The notes under the pieces are model-generated. The model did not search any database. It had not been told where the DNA came from and saw only the letters and a list, made by a program, of their open reading frames with translations. From the NCBI GenBank assembly GCA_943737045.1, contig CALSFV010000362.1:186001-250000 (forward strand): a stretch of 64,000 nt of DNA, written 5' to 3'. This document shows positions 51,301 to 64,000 of this stretch, piece after piece (within the stretch, counting starts at the first letter, position 1; every line of letters starts with the position of its first letter). The DNA is from Parapristionchus giblindavisi (Eukaryota; Nematoda; Chromadorea; Rhabditida; Diplogasteridae). A program made the translations under genes and the position numbers.

Positions 51301-51890
51301 GAGTGAAGGCGTCATACTTCTCGAAAGACTCGATCTGAAACGATAATTATATAATTAAATCCATTATATTCGTCTTCAGCACAAATACAGTATCATTATA
51401 CGATACAGTACTGAGAGAAGATCAAAGATTAAAACCACAACAACATGTAAACATCTTTATTAACATGTAAAAATCTTTATTCGGTATCGGTCAATCAATA
51501 ATTCATTGTATTACCTTGTCGAGTTTACATCCCTGTAGACCAATCAATATGAAGAGTGAAGGCGTCATACTTCTCGAAAGACTCGATCTGAAACGATAAC
51601 TATATAATTAAATCCATTACATTCGTCTTCAGCACAAATACATTATGATTATACGATACAGTACTGAGAGAAGATCAAAGATTAAAACCACAACAACATG
51701 TAAACACCTATATTCGGTATCGGTCAATCAATAATTCATTGTATTACCTTGTCGAGTTTACATCCCTGTAGACCAATCAATATGAGGAGTGAAGGCGTCA
51801 TACTTCTCGAAAGACTCGATCTGAAGCGATAACTATATAATTAAATCCATTATATTCGTCTTCAGCACAAATACAGTATGATTATACGAT
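48339..51890 (-). repeat. Satellite array, minus orientation, about 15 monomers
   Basis: Continuation of the array interrupted by the giant element. Mixed type A and B monomers of 233 and 253 bp, with recurrent blocks differing by about 487 and 730 bp. It ends inside a monomer at TTATACGAT. Confidence 0.95.
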
Positions 51891-54800
51891 CCTCATATTG
51901 ATTGGTCTACAGGGATGTAAACTCGACAAGGTAATACAATGAATTATTGATTGACCGATACCGAATAAAGATGTTTACATGTTAATAAAGATGTTTACAT
52001 GTTGTTGTGATTTTAATCTTTGATCTTCTCTCAGTGCTGTATCGTATAATGATACTGTATTTGTGCTGAAGACGAATATAATGGATTCAATTATATAGTT
52101 ATCTTTTCGGATCGAGTCTTTCGAGAAGTATGACGCCTTCACTAATCATATTGATTGGTGTACAGGGATGTAAACTCGACAAGGTAATACAATGAATTAT
52201 TGATTGACCGATACCGAATAAAGATGCTTACATGTTAATAAAGATGTTTACGTGTTGTTGTGATTTTAATCTTTGATCTTCTCTCAGTGCTGTATCGTAT
52301 AATGATACTGTATTTGTGCTGAAGACGAATATAATGGATTTAATTATATAGTTATCGTTTCAGATCGAGTCTTTCGAGAAGTATGACGCCTTCACTCCTC
52401 ATATTGATTGGTCTACAGGAATGTAAACTCGACAAGGTAATACAATGAATTTTTGATTGACCGATACCGAATAAAGATGTTTACATGTTGTTGTGATTTT
52501 AATCTTTGATCTTCTCTCAGTGCTGTATCGTATAATTATACTGTATTTGTGCTGAAGACGAATATAATGGATTCAATTATATAGTTATCTTTTCAGATCG
52601 AGTCTTTCGAGAAGTATGACGCCTTCACTAATCATATTGATTGGTGTACAGGGATGTAAACTCGACAAGGTAATACAATGAATTATTGATTGACCGATAC
52701 CGAAAAAAGATTTTTACATGTTAATAAAGATGTTTACATGTTGTTGTGGTTTTAATCTTTGATCTTCTCTCAGTACTGTATCGTATAATGATACTGTATT
52801 TGTGCTGAAGACGAATATAATGGATTTAATTATATAATTATCGTTTCAGATCGAGTCTTTCGAGAAGTATGACGCCTTCACTCCTCATATTGATTGGTCT
52901 ACAGGGATGTAAACTCGACAAGGTAATACAATGAATTATTGATTGACCGATACCGAATAAAGATGTTTACATGTTAATAAAGATGTTTACATGTTGTTGT
53001 GATTTTAATCTTTGATCTTCTCTCAGTGCTGTATCGTATAATGATACTGTATTTGTGCTGAAGACGAATATAATGGATTCAATTATATAGTTATCTTTTC
53101 AGATCGAGTCTTTCGAGAAGTATGACGCCTTCACTAATCATATTGATTGGTGTACAGGGATGTAAACTCGACAAGGTAATACAATGAATTATTGATTGAC
53201 CGATACCGAATAAAGATGCTTACATGTTAATAAAGATGTTTACGTGTTGTTGTGATTTTAATCTTTGATCTTCTCTCAGTGCTGTATCGTATAATGATAC
53301 TGTATTTGTGCTAAAGACGAATATAATGGATTTAATTATATAGTTATCGTTTCAGATCGAGTCTTTCGAGAAGTATGACGCCTTCACTCCTCATATTGAT
53401 TGGTCTACAGGGATGTAAACTCGACAAGGTAATACAATGAATTTTTGATTGACCGATACCGAATAAAGATGTTTACATGTTGTTGTGATTTTAATCTTTG
53501 ATCTTCTCTCAGTGCTGTATCGTATAATCATACTGTATTTGTGCTGAAGACGAATATAATGGATTTAATTATATAGTTATCGTTTCAGATCGAGTCTTTC
53601 GAGAAGTATGACGCCTTCACTAATCATATTGATTGGTGTACAGGGATGTAAACTCGACAAGGTAATACAATGAATTATTGATTGACCGATACCGAATAAA
53701 GATGCTTACATGTTAATAAAGATGTTTACGTGTTGTTGTGATTTTAATCTTTGATCTTCTCTCAGTGCTGTATCGTATAATGATACTGTATTTGTGCTGA
53801 AGACGAATATAATGGATTTAATTATATAGTTATCGTTTCAGATCGAGTCTTTCGAGAAGTATGACGCCTTCACTCCTCATATTGATTGGTCTACAGGGAT
53901 GTAAACTCGACAAGGTAATACAATGAATTTTTGATTGACCGATACCGAATAAAGATGTTTACATGTTAATAAAGATGTTTACATGTTGTTGTGATTTTAA
54001 TCTTTGATCTTCTCTCAGTGCTGTATCGTATAATGATACTGTATTTGTGCTGAAGACGAATATAATGGATTCAATTATATAGTTATCTTTTCAGATCGAG
54101 TCTTTCGAGAAGTATGACGCCTTCACTAATCATATTGATTGGTGTACAGGGATGTAAACTCGACAAGGTAATACAATGAATTATTGATTGACCGATACCG
54201 AATAAAGATGCTTACATGTTAATAAAGATGTTTACGTGTTGTTGTGATTTTAATCTTTGATCTTCTCTCAGTGCTGTATCGTATAATGATACTGTATTTG
54301 TGCTGAAGACGAATATAATGGATTTAATTATATAGTTATCGTTTCAGATCGAGTCTTTCGAGAAGTATGACGCCTTCACTCCTCATATTGATTGGTCTAC
54401 AGGGATGTAAACTCGACAAGGTAATACAATGAATTTTTGATTGACCGATACCGAATAAAGATGTTTACATGTTGTTGTGATTTTAATCTTTGATCTTCTC
54501 TCAGTGCTGTATCGTATAATCATACTGTATTTGTGCTGAAGACGAATATAATGGATTTAATTATATAGTTATCGTTTCAGATCGAGTCTTTCGAGAAGTA
54601 TGACGCCTTCACTAATCATATTGATTGGTGTACAGGGATGTAAACTCGACAAGGTAATACAATGAATTATTGATTGACCGATACCGAATAAAGATGCTTA
54701 CATGTTAATAAAGATGTTTACGTGTTGTTGTGATTTTAATCTTTGATCATCTCTCAGTGCTGTATCGTATAATGATACTGTATTTGTGCTGAAGACGAAT

Positions 54801-56645
54801 ATAATGGATTTAATTATATAGTTATCGTTTCAGATCGAGTCTTTCGAGAAGTATGACGCCTTCACTCCTCATATTGATTGGTCTACAGGGATGTAAACTC
54901 GACAAGGTAATACAATGAATTTTTGATTGACCGATACCGAATAAAGATGTTTACATGTTGTTGTGATTTTAATCTTTGATCTTCTCTCAGTGCTGTATCG
55001 TATAATCATACTGTATTTGTGCTGAAGACGAATATAATGGATTTAATTATATAGTTATCGTTTCAGATCGAGTCTTTCGAGAAGTATGACGCCTTCACTC
55101 CTCATATTGATTGGTCTACAGGGATGTAAACTCGACAAGGTAATACAATGAATTATTGATTGACCGATACCGAATATAGGTGTTTACATGTTGTTGTGGT
55201 TTTACTCTTTGATCTTCTCTCAGTACTGTATCGTATAATCATAATGTATTTGTGCTGAAGACGAATGTAATGGATTTAATTATATAGTTATCGTTTCAGA
55301 TCGAGTCTTTCGAGAAGTATGACGCCTTCACTCCTCATATTGATTGGTCTACAGGGATGTAAACTCGACAAGGTAATACAATGAATTATTGATTGACCGA
55401 TACCGAATGAAGATGTTTACATGTTGTTGTGATTTTAATCTTTGATCTTCTCTCAGTGCTGTATCGTATAATGATACTGTATTTGTGCTGAAGACGAATA
55501 TAATGGATTCAATTATATAGCTATCGTTTCAGATCGAGTCTTTCGAGAAGTATGACGCCTTCACTCCTCATATTGATTGGTCTACAGGGATGTAAACTCG
55601 ACAAGGTAATACAATGAATTTTTGATTGACCGATACCGAATAAAGATGTTTACATGTTGTTGTGATTTTAATCTTTGATCTTCTCTCAGTGCTGTATCGT
55701 ATAATTATACTTTATTTGTGCTGAAGACGAATATAATGGATTCAATTATATAGTTATCTTTTCAGATCGAGTCTTTCGAGAAGTATGACGCCTTCACTAA
55801 TCATATTGATTGGTGTACAGGGATGTAAACTCGACAAGGTAAAACAATGAATTATTGATTGACCGATACCGAATAAAGATTTTTACATGTTAATAAAGAT
55901 GTTTACATGTTGTTGTGGTTTTAATCTTTGATCTTCTCTCAGTACTGTATCGTATAATGATACTGTATTTGTGCTGAAGACGAATATAATGGATTTAATT
56001 ATATAATTATCGTTTCAGATCGAGTCTTTCGAGAAGTATGACGCCTTCACTCCTCATATTGATTGGTCTACAGGGATGTAAACTCGACAAGGTAATACAA
56101 TGAATTATTGATTGACCGATACCGAATAAAGATGTTTACATGTTGTTGTGATTTTAATCTTTGATCTTCTCTCAGTGCTGTATCGTATAATCATACTGTA
56201 TTTGTGCTGAAGACGAATATAATGGATTTAATTATATAGTTATCGTTTCAGATCGAGTCTTTCGAGAAGTATGACGCCTTCACTCCTCATATTGATTGGT
56301 CTACAGGGATGTAAACTCGACAAGGTAATACAATGAATTATTGATTGACCGATACCGAATAAAGATGTTTACATGTTGTTGTGATTTTAATCTTTGATCT
56401 TCTCTCAGTGCTGTATCGTATAATGATACTGTATTTGTGCAGAAGACGAATATAATGGATTCAATTATATAGTTATCGTTTCAGATCGAGTCTTTCGAGA
56501 AGTATGACGCCTTCACTAATCATATTGATTGGTGCACAGGGATGTAAACTCGACAAGGTAATACAATGAATTATTGATTGACCGATACCGAATAAAGATT
56601 TTTACATGTTAATAAAGATGTTTACATGTTGTTGTGGTTTTAATC
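51891..56645 (+). repeat. Satellite array, plus orientation, about 20 monomers
   Basis: After the junction TATACGAT|CCTCATATTG the monomers run on plus. Types A and B and both lengths are present. The A/B sequence variants also seen at 55840 (GGTAAAACAATG) match the GTTTTACC variant used by the giant element's target. Confidence 0.95.
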
Positions 56646-56733
56646 TGTCGAGTCTACATCCCTGTAGACCACTCTACATCCCTGTAGACCACTCGAGTCT
56701 ACATCCCTGTAGACCACTCCCTGTAGACCACTC
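56646..56733. repeat. Scrambled joint with four CTACATCCCTGTAGACCACT copies
   Basis: Within one monomer the sequence breaks after TTTTAATCT into four copies of a short piece of the opposite strand, each containing the palindrome CTACA-TCCC-TGTAG, then resumes at TAATGGATTT. Units are partly truncated. It separates ordinary A/B monomers from the diverged C subfamily. Confidence 0.85.
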
Positions 56734-59220
56734 ATAATGGATTTAATTATATAGTTATTGTTTCAGACCGAGTCTTTCGACAAGTATGAGGTCCTTTACG
56801 CATCATATTGATTGATCAACAGCGATGTAAACTCGACAAGGTAATAGAGTGAATTATTGATTGACAGATACCGAATAAAGATGTTTACGTGTTGTTGTGA
56901 TTTTAATCTTTGATCTTCTCTCAGTACTGTATCGTATTATGATACTGTATTTGTGCTGAAGACGAATATAATGGATTTAATTATATAGTTACTGTTTCAG
57001 ACCGAGTCTTTCGAAAAGTATGAGGTCCCTCACGCGTCATATTGATTGATCAACAACGATGTAAACTCGACAAGGTAGTACAGTGAATTATTGATTGACC
57101 GATACCGAATAAAGATGTTTACGTGTTGTTGTGATTTTAATCTTTGATCTTCTCTCAGTACTGTATCGTATTGTGATACTGTATTTGTGCTGAAGACGAA
57201 TATAATGGATTTAATTATATAGTTATTGTTTCAGACCGAGTCTTTCGACAAGTATGAGGTCCTTTACGCATCATATTGATTGATCAACAGCGATGTAAAC
57301 TCGACAAGGTAATAGAGTAAATTATTGATTGACGGATACGGAATAAAGATGTTTACGTGTTGTTGTGATTTTAATCTTTGATCTTCTCTCAGTACTGTAT
57401 CGTATTATGATACTGTGTTTCTGCTGAAGACGAATATAATGGATTTAATTATATAGTTATTATTTCAAACCGAGTCTTTCGACAAGTATGAGGTCCTTCA
57501 CGCATCATATTGATTGATCAACAACGATGTAAAATCGACAAGGTAATACAGTGAATTATTGATTGACGGATACCGAATAAAGATGTTTACGTGTTGTTGT
57601 GATTTTAAGCTTTGATCTCTCAGTACTGTATCGTATTATGATACTGTGTTTCTACTGAAGACGAATATAATGGATTTAATTATATAGTTATTATTTCAAA
57701 CCGAGTCTTTCGACAAGTATGAGGTCCTTCACGCATCATATTGATTGATCAACAACGATGTAAAATCGACAAGGTAATACAGTGAATTATTGATTGACCG
57801 ATACCGAATAAAGATGTTTACGTGTTGTTGTGATCTTTGATCTTCTCTCAGAACTGTATCGTATTATGATACTGTATTTGTGCTGAAGACGAATATAATG
57901 GATTTAATTATATAGTTACTGTTTCAGACCGAGTCTTTCGAAAAGTATGAGGTCCTTCACGCATCATATTGATTGATCAACAACGACGTAAACTCGACAA
58001 GGTAATACAGTGAATTATTGATTGACCGATACCGAATAAAGATGTTTACGTGTTGTTGTGATTTTAATCTTTGATCTTCTCTCAGTACTGTATCGTATTG
58101 TGATACTGTATTTGTGCTGAAGACGAATATAATGGATTTAATTATATAGTTATTGTTTCAGACCGAGTCTTTCGACAAGTATGAGGTCCTTTACGCATCA
58201 TATTGATTGATCAACAGCGATGTAAACTCGACAAGGTAATAGAGTAAATTATTGATTGACGGATACGGAATAAAGATGTTTACGTGTTGTTGTGATTTTA
58301 ATCTTTGATCTTCTCTCAGTACTGTATCGTATTATGATACTGTGTTTCTGCTGAAGACGAATATAATGGATTTAATTATATAGTTATTATTTCAAACCGA
58401 GTCTTTCGACAAGTATGAGGTCCTTCACGCATCATATTGATTGATCAACAACGATGTAAAATCGACAAGGTAATACAGTGAATTATTGATTGACGGATAC
58501 CGAATAAAGATGTTTACGTGTTGTTGTGATTTTAAGCTTTGATCTCTCAGTACTGTATCGTATTATGATACTGTGTTTCTACTGAAGACGAATATAATGG
58601 ATTTAATTATATAGTTATTATTTCAAACCGAGTCTTTCGACAAGTATGAGGTCCTTCACGCATCATATTGATTGATCAACAACGATGTAAAATCGACAAG
58701 GTAATACAGTGAATTATTGATTGACCGATACCGAATAAAGATGTTTACGTGTTGTTGTGATCTTTGATCTTCTCTCAGAACTGTATCGTATTATGATACT
58801 GTATTTGTGCTGAAGACGAATATAATGGATTTAATTATATAGTTACTGTTTCAGACCGAGTCTTTCGAAAAGTATGAGGTCCTTCACGCATCATATTGAT
58901 TGATCAACAACGACGTAAACTCGACAAGGTAATACAGTGAATTATTGATTGACCGATACCGAATAAAGATGTTTACGTGTTGTTGTGATTTCAATCTTTA
59001 ATCTCTCAGTACTGTATCGTATTATGAAACTGTATTTGTGCTGAAGACGAATATAATGAATTTAATTATAAGTTACTGTTTCAGACCGAGTCTTTCGAAA
59101 AGTATGAGGTCCTTCACGCATCATATTGATTGATCAACAACGACGTAAACTCGACAAGGTAATACAGTGAATTATTGATTGACCGATACCGAATAAAGAT
59201 GTTTACGTGTTGTTGTGATT
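56734..59220 (+). repeat. Diverged satellite subfamily C, plus orientation
   Basis: Monomers of about 232 bp carry GACAAGTATGAGGTCC, CGCATCATATTGATTGATC and ACGATGTAAA in place of the A/B bases. A 927-bp block of four monomers is tandemly duplicated (TCTACTGAAG at 57651 and 58578). Several monomers read TATTTCAAACCGAG, so the acceptor-like AG in front of the 73-bp module is lost there, while the GACAAGGTAATA donor-like side is kept. Confidence 0.9.
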
Positions 59221-59800
59221 ACAGTATCATTATACGATAAAGTACTGAGAGAAGATCAAACATTAAAATCATAACAACACGTAAACATCTTTATTCGGTA
59301 TCGGTCAATCAATAATTTATTGTATTACCTTGTCGAGTTTACATCCCTGTAGACCACTCAATATGAGGAGTGATGGCGTCATACTTCTCGAAAGACTCGA
59401 TCTGAAACGATAACTATATAATTAAATCCATTATATTCGTCTTCAGCACAAATACAGTATCATTATACGATACAGCACTGAAAGAAGATCAAAGATTAAA
59501 ACCACAACAACATGTAAACGTCTTTATTAACATGCAAACATCTTTATGCGGTATCGGTCAATCAATAATCCATTGTATTACCTTGTCGATTTTACATCCC
59601 TGTAGACCAATCAATATGAGGAGTGAAGGCGTCATACTACTCGAAATACTCGATCTGAAACGATAACTATATAATTAAATCCATTATATTCGTCTTCAGC
59701 ACAAATACAGTATCATAATACGATACAGTACTGAGAGAAGATCAAAGATTAAAATCACAACAACACGTAAACATCTTTATTCGGTATCGGTCAATCAATA
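59221..59800 (-). repeat. Short minus-strand block of A-type satellite
   Basis: After the strand switch GTTGTGATT|ACAGTATCATT, about 2.5 monomers of A-type sequence run on minus before C-type bases appear. The first contains GTAGACCACTC, the same variant that makes up the scrambled joint at 56646-56733, suggesting this block donated it. Confidence 0.8.
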
Positions 59801-62800
59801 ATTCACTGTATTACCTTGTCGATTTTACATCGTTGTTGATCAATCAATATGATGCGTGAAGGACCTCATACTTGTCGAAAGACTCGGTTTGAAATAATAA
59901 CTATATAATTAAATCCATTATATTCGTCTTCAGCAGAACACAGTATCATAATACGATACAGTACTGAGAGAAGATCAAAGATTAAAATCACAACAACACG
60001 TAAACATCTTTATTCGGTATCCGTCAATCAATAATTCACTCTATTACCTTGTCGAGTTTACATCGCTGTTGATCAATCAATACGATGCGTAAAGGACCTC
60101 ATACTTGTCGAAAGACTCGGTCTGAAACAATAACTATATAATTAAATCCATTATATTCAACTTCAGCACAAATACAGTATCATAATACGATACAGTACTG
60201 AGAGAAGATCAAAGATTAAAATCACAACAACACGTAAACATCTTTATTCGGTATCGGTCAATCAATAATTCACTGTACTACCTTGTCGAGTTTACATCGT
60301 TGTTGATCAATCAATATGACGCGTGAAGGACCTCATACTTTTCGAAAGACTCGGTCTGAAACAGTAACTATATAATTAAATCCATTATATTCGTCTTCAG
60401 CACAAATACAGTATCATAATACGATACAGTTCTGAGAGAAGATCAAAGATTAAAATCACAACAACACGTAAACATCTTTATTCGGTATCCGTCAATCAAT
60501 AATTCACTGTATTACCTTGTCGATTTTACATCGTTGTTGATCAATCAATATGATGCGTGAAGGACCTCATACTTGTCGAAAGACTCGGTCTGAAACAATA
60601 ACTATATAATTAAATCCATTATATTCGTCTTCAGCAGAAACACAGTATCATAATACGATACAGTACTGAGAGATCAAAGCTTAAAATCACAACAACACGT
60701 AAACATCTTTATTCGGTATCCGTCAATCAATAATTCACTGTATTACCTTGTCGATTTTACATCGTTGTTGATCAATCAATATGATGCGTGAAGGACCTCA
60801 TACTTGTCGAAAGACTCGGTTTGAAATAATAACTATATAATTAAATCCATTATATTCGTCTTCAGCAGAAACACAGTATCATAATACGATACAGTACTGA
60901 GAGATCAAAGCTTAAAATCACAACAACACGTAAACATCTTTATTCGGTATCCGTCAATCAATAATTCGCTGTATTACCTTGTCGATTTTACATCGTTGTT
61001 GATCAATCAATATGATGCGTGAAGGACCTCATACTTGTCGAAAGACTCGGTTTGAAATAATAACTATATAATTAAATCCATTATATTCGTCTTCAGCAGA
61101 AACACAGTATCATAATACGATACAGTACTGAGAGAAGATCAAAGATTAAAATCACAACAACACGTAAACATCTTTATTCGGTATCCGTCAATCAATAATT
61201 CACTGTATTACCTTGTCGATCTTACATCGTTGTTGATCAATCAATATGATGCGTGAAGGACCTCTTACTTGTCGAAAGACTCGGTCTGAAACAATAACTA
61301 TATAATTAAATCCATTATATTCGTCTTCAGCAGAAACACAGTATCATAATACGATACAGTACTGAGAGATCAAAGCTTAAAATCACAACAACACGTAAAC
61401 ATCTTTATTCGGTATCCGTCAATCAATAATTCGCTGTATTACCTTGTCGATTTTACATCGTTGTTGATCAATCAATATGATGCGTGAAGGACCTCATACT
61501 TGTCGAAAGACTCGGTTTGAAATAATAACTATATAATTAAATCCATTATATTCGTCTTCAGCAGAAACACAGTATCATAATACGATACAGTACTGAGAGA
61601 AGATCAAAGATTAAAATCACAACAACACGTAAACATCTTTATTCGGTATCCGTCAATCAATAATTCGCTGTATTACCTTGTCGATTTTACATCGTTGTTG
61701 ATCAATCAATATGATGCGTGAAGGACCTCATACTTGTCGAAAGACTCGGTTTGAAATAATAACTATATAATTAAATCCATTATATTCGTCTTCAGCAGAA
61801 ACACAGTATCATAATACGATACAGTACTGAGAGAAGATCAAAGATTAAAATCACAACAACACGTAAACATCTTTATTCGGTATCGGTCAATCAATAATTC
61901 ACTGTATTACCTTGTCGATTTTACATCGTTGTTGATCAATCAATATGATGCGTGAAGGACCTCATACTTGTCGAAAGACTCGGTTTGAAATAATAACTAT
62001 ATAATTAAATCCATTATATTCGTCTTCAGCAGAAACACAGTATCATAATACGATACAGTACTGAGAGATCAAAGCTTAAAATCACAACAACACGTAAACA
62101 TCTTTATTCGGTATCCATCAATCAATAATTCGCTGTATTACCTTGTCGATTTTACATCGTTGTTGATCAATCAATATGATGCGTGAAGGACCTCATACTT
62201 GTCGAAAGACTCGGTTTGAAATAATAACTATATAATTAAATCCATTATATTCGTCTTCAGCAGAAACACAGTATCATAATACGATACAGTACTGAGAGAA
62301 GATCAAAGATTAAAATCACAACAACACGTAAACATCTTTATTCGGTATCCGTCAATCAATAATTCACTGTATTACCTTGTCGATCTTACATCGTTGTTGA
62401 TCAATCAATATGATGCGTGAAGGACCTCATACTTGTCGAAAGACTCGGTTTGAAATAATAACTATATAATTAAATCCATTATATTCGTCTTCAGCAGAAA
62501 CACAGTATCATAATACGATACAGTACTGAGAGATCAAAGCTTAAAATCACAACAACACGTAAACATCTTTATTCGGTATCCGTCAATCAATAATTCGCTG
62601 TATTACCTTGTCGATTTTACATCGTTGTTGATCAATCAATATGATGCGTGAAGGACCTCATACTTGTCGAAAGACTCGGTTTGAAATAATAACTATATAA
62701 TTAAATCCATTATATTCGTCTTCAGCAGAAACACAGTATCATAATACGATACAGTACTGAGAGAAGATCAAAGATTAAAATCACAACAACACGTAAACAT

Positions 62801-64000
62801 CTTTATTCGGTATCCGTCAATCAATAATTCACTGTATTACCTTGTCGATTTTACATCGTTGTTGATCAATCAATATGATGCGTGAAGGACCTCTTACTTG
62901 TCGAAAGACTCGGTCTGAAACAATAACTATATAATTAAATCCATTATATTCAACTTCAGCACAAATACAGTATCATAATACGATACAGTACTGAGAGATC
63001 AAAGCTTAAAATCACAACAACACGTAAACATCTTTATTCGGTATCCGTCAATCAATAATTCGCTGTATTACCTTGTCGATTTTACATCGTTGTTGATCAA
63101 TCAATATGATGCGTGAAGGACCTCATACTTGTCGAAAGACTCGGTTTGAAATAATAACTATATAATTAAATCCATTATATTCGTCTTCAGCAGAAACACA
63201 GTATCATAATACGATACAGTACTGAGAGAAGATCAAAGATTAAAATCACAACAACACGTAAACATCTTTATTCGGTATCCGTCAATCAATAATTCACTGT
63301 ATTACCTTGTCGATTTTACATCGTTGTTGATCAATCAATATGATGCGTGAAGGACCTCTTACTTGTCGAAAGACTCGGTCTGAAACAATAACTATATAAT
63401 TAAATCCATTATATTCAACTTCAGCACAAATACAGTATCATAATACGATACAGTACTGAGAGAAGATCAAAGATTAAAATCACAACAACACGTAAACATC
63501 TTTATTCGGTATCGGTCAATCAATAATTCACTGTATTACCTTGTCGATTTTACATCGTTGTTGATCAATCAATATGATGCGTGAAGGACCTCATACTTGT
63601 CGAAAGACTCGGTTTGAAATAATAACTATATAATTAAATCCATTATATTCGTCTTCAGCAGAAACACAGTATCATAATACGATACAGTACTGAGAGATCA
63701 AAGCTTAAAATCACAACAACACGTAAACATCTTTATTCGGTATCCATCAATCAATAATTCGCTGTATTACCTTGTCGATTTTACATCGTTGTTGATCAAT
63801 CAATATGATGCGTGAAGGACCTCATACTTGTCGAAAGACTCGGTTTGAAATAATAACTATATAATTAAATCCATTATATTCGTCTTCAGCAGAAACACAG
63901 TATCATAATACGATACAGTACTGAGAGAAGATCAAAGATTAAAATCACAACAACACGTAAACATCTTTATTCGGTATCCGTCAATCAATAATTCACTGTA
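59801..64000 (-). repeat. Satellite subfamily C, minus orientation, runs off window
   Basis: About 18 monomers of type C on minus, with alternation between a form reading GAGAGAAGATCAAAGATTAAAA and a shorter form, GAGAGATCAAAGCTTAAAA, giving dimer-like higher-order structure. The array continues past the window end. Confidence 0.93.

Overview
This is non-coding, repeat-dominated eukaryotic DNA, most likely from an invertebrate animal. The evidence is GT-AG intron-like structure, the endonuclease half of a CR1/Jockey-type LINE, tRNA-derived SINE-like copies, MITEs with TA target duplications, kilobases of satellite and a very large terminal-inverted-repeat transposon. I see no intact protein-coding gene and cannot name the species.

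Layout. 1-688: a 19-bp purine-rich minisatellite. 689-8640: AT-rich sequence with exon-like fragments, a short direct duplication, low-complexity tracts, two MITEs (5255-5723 and 6247-6703) and two related tRNA-like SINE copies. One SINE copy is split in its A box by the second MITE, and the other lies inside that MITE. 7969-8396: two exons of a decayed secreted-protein-like gene, directly upstream of the satellite and on the same strand.

8641-24773: about 67 tandem monomers of a satellite with 233-bp and 253-bp forms, organised into higher-order repeats of 1398, 1478 and 1924 bp. Each monomer carries a 73-bp exon-like module with AG and GT borders, so the satellite may have grown out of an exon-intron unit of the gene next to it. 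24774-25745: a LINE endonuclease fragment at a point where the satellite flips strand. 25746-27680: satellite on the minus strand.

27681-48332: a 20.65-kb element inserted in the satellite, bounded by a perfect 6-bp target duplication (TTCATT). It is almost entirely palindromic: two arms of about 9.65 kb, nearly identical, around a 1.35-kb spacer. Its termini (AG...CT), 6-bp duplication and size fit a Polinton/Maverick-like element, but no Polinton protein is recognisable. It is the most unusual object here. 48339-64000: satellite again, with strand flips at 51890/51891 and 59220/59221, a scrambled micro-palindromic joint at 56646-56733 and a diverged monomer subfamily beyond it.

Nothing here forms an operon or pathway. 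The window records nested events: array growth and homogenisation, array inversions, LINE capture, then recent insertion of the giant palindrome into the finished array.
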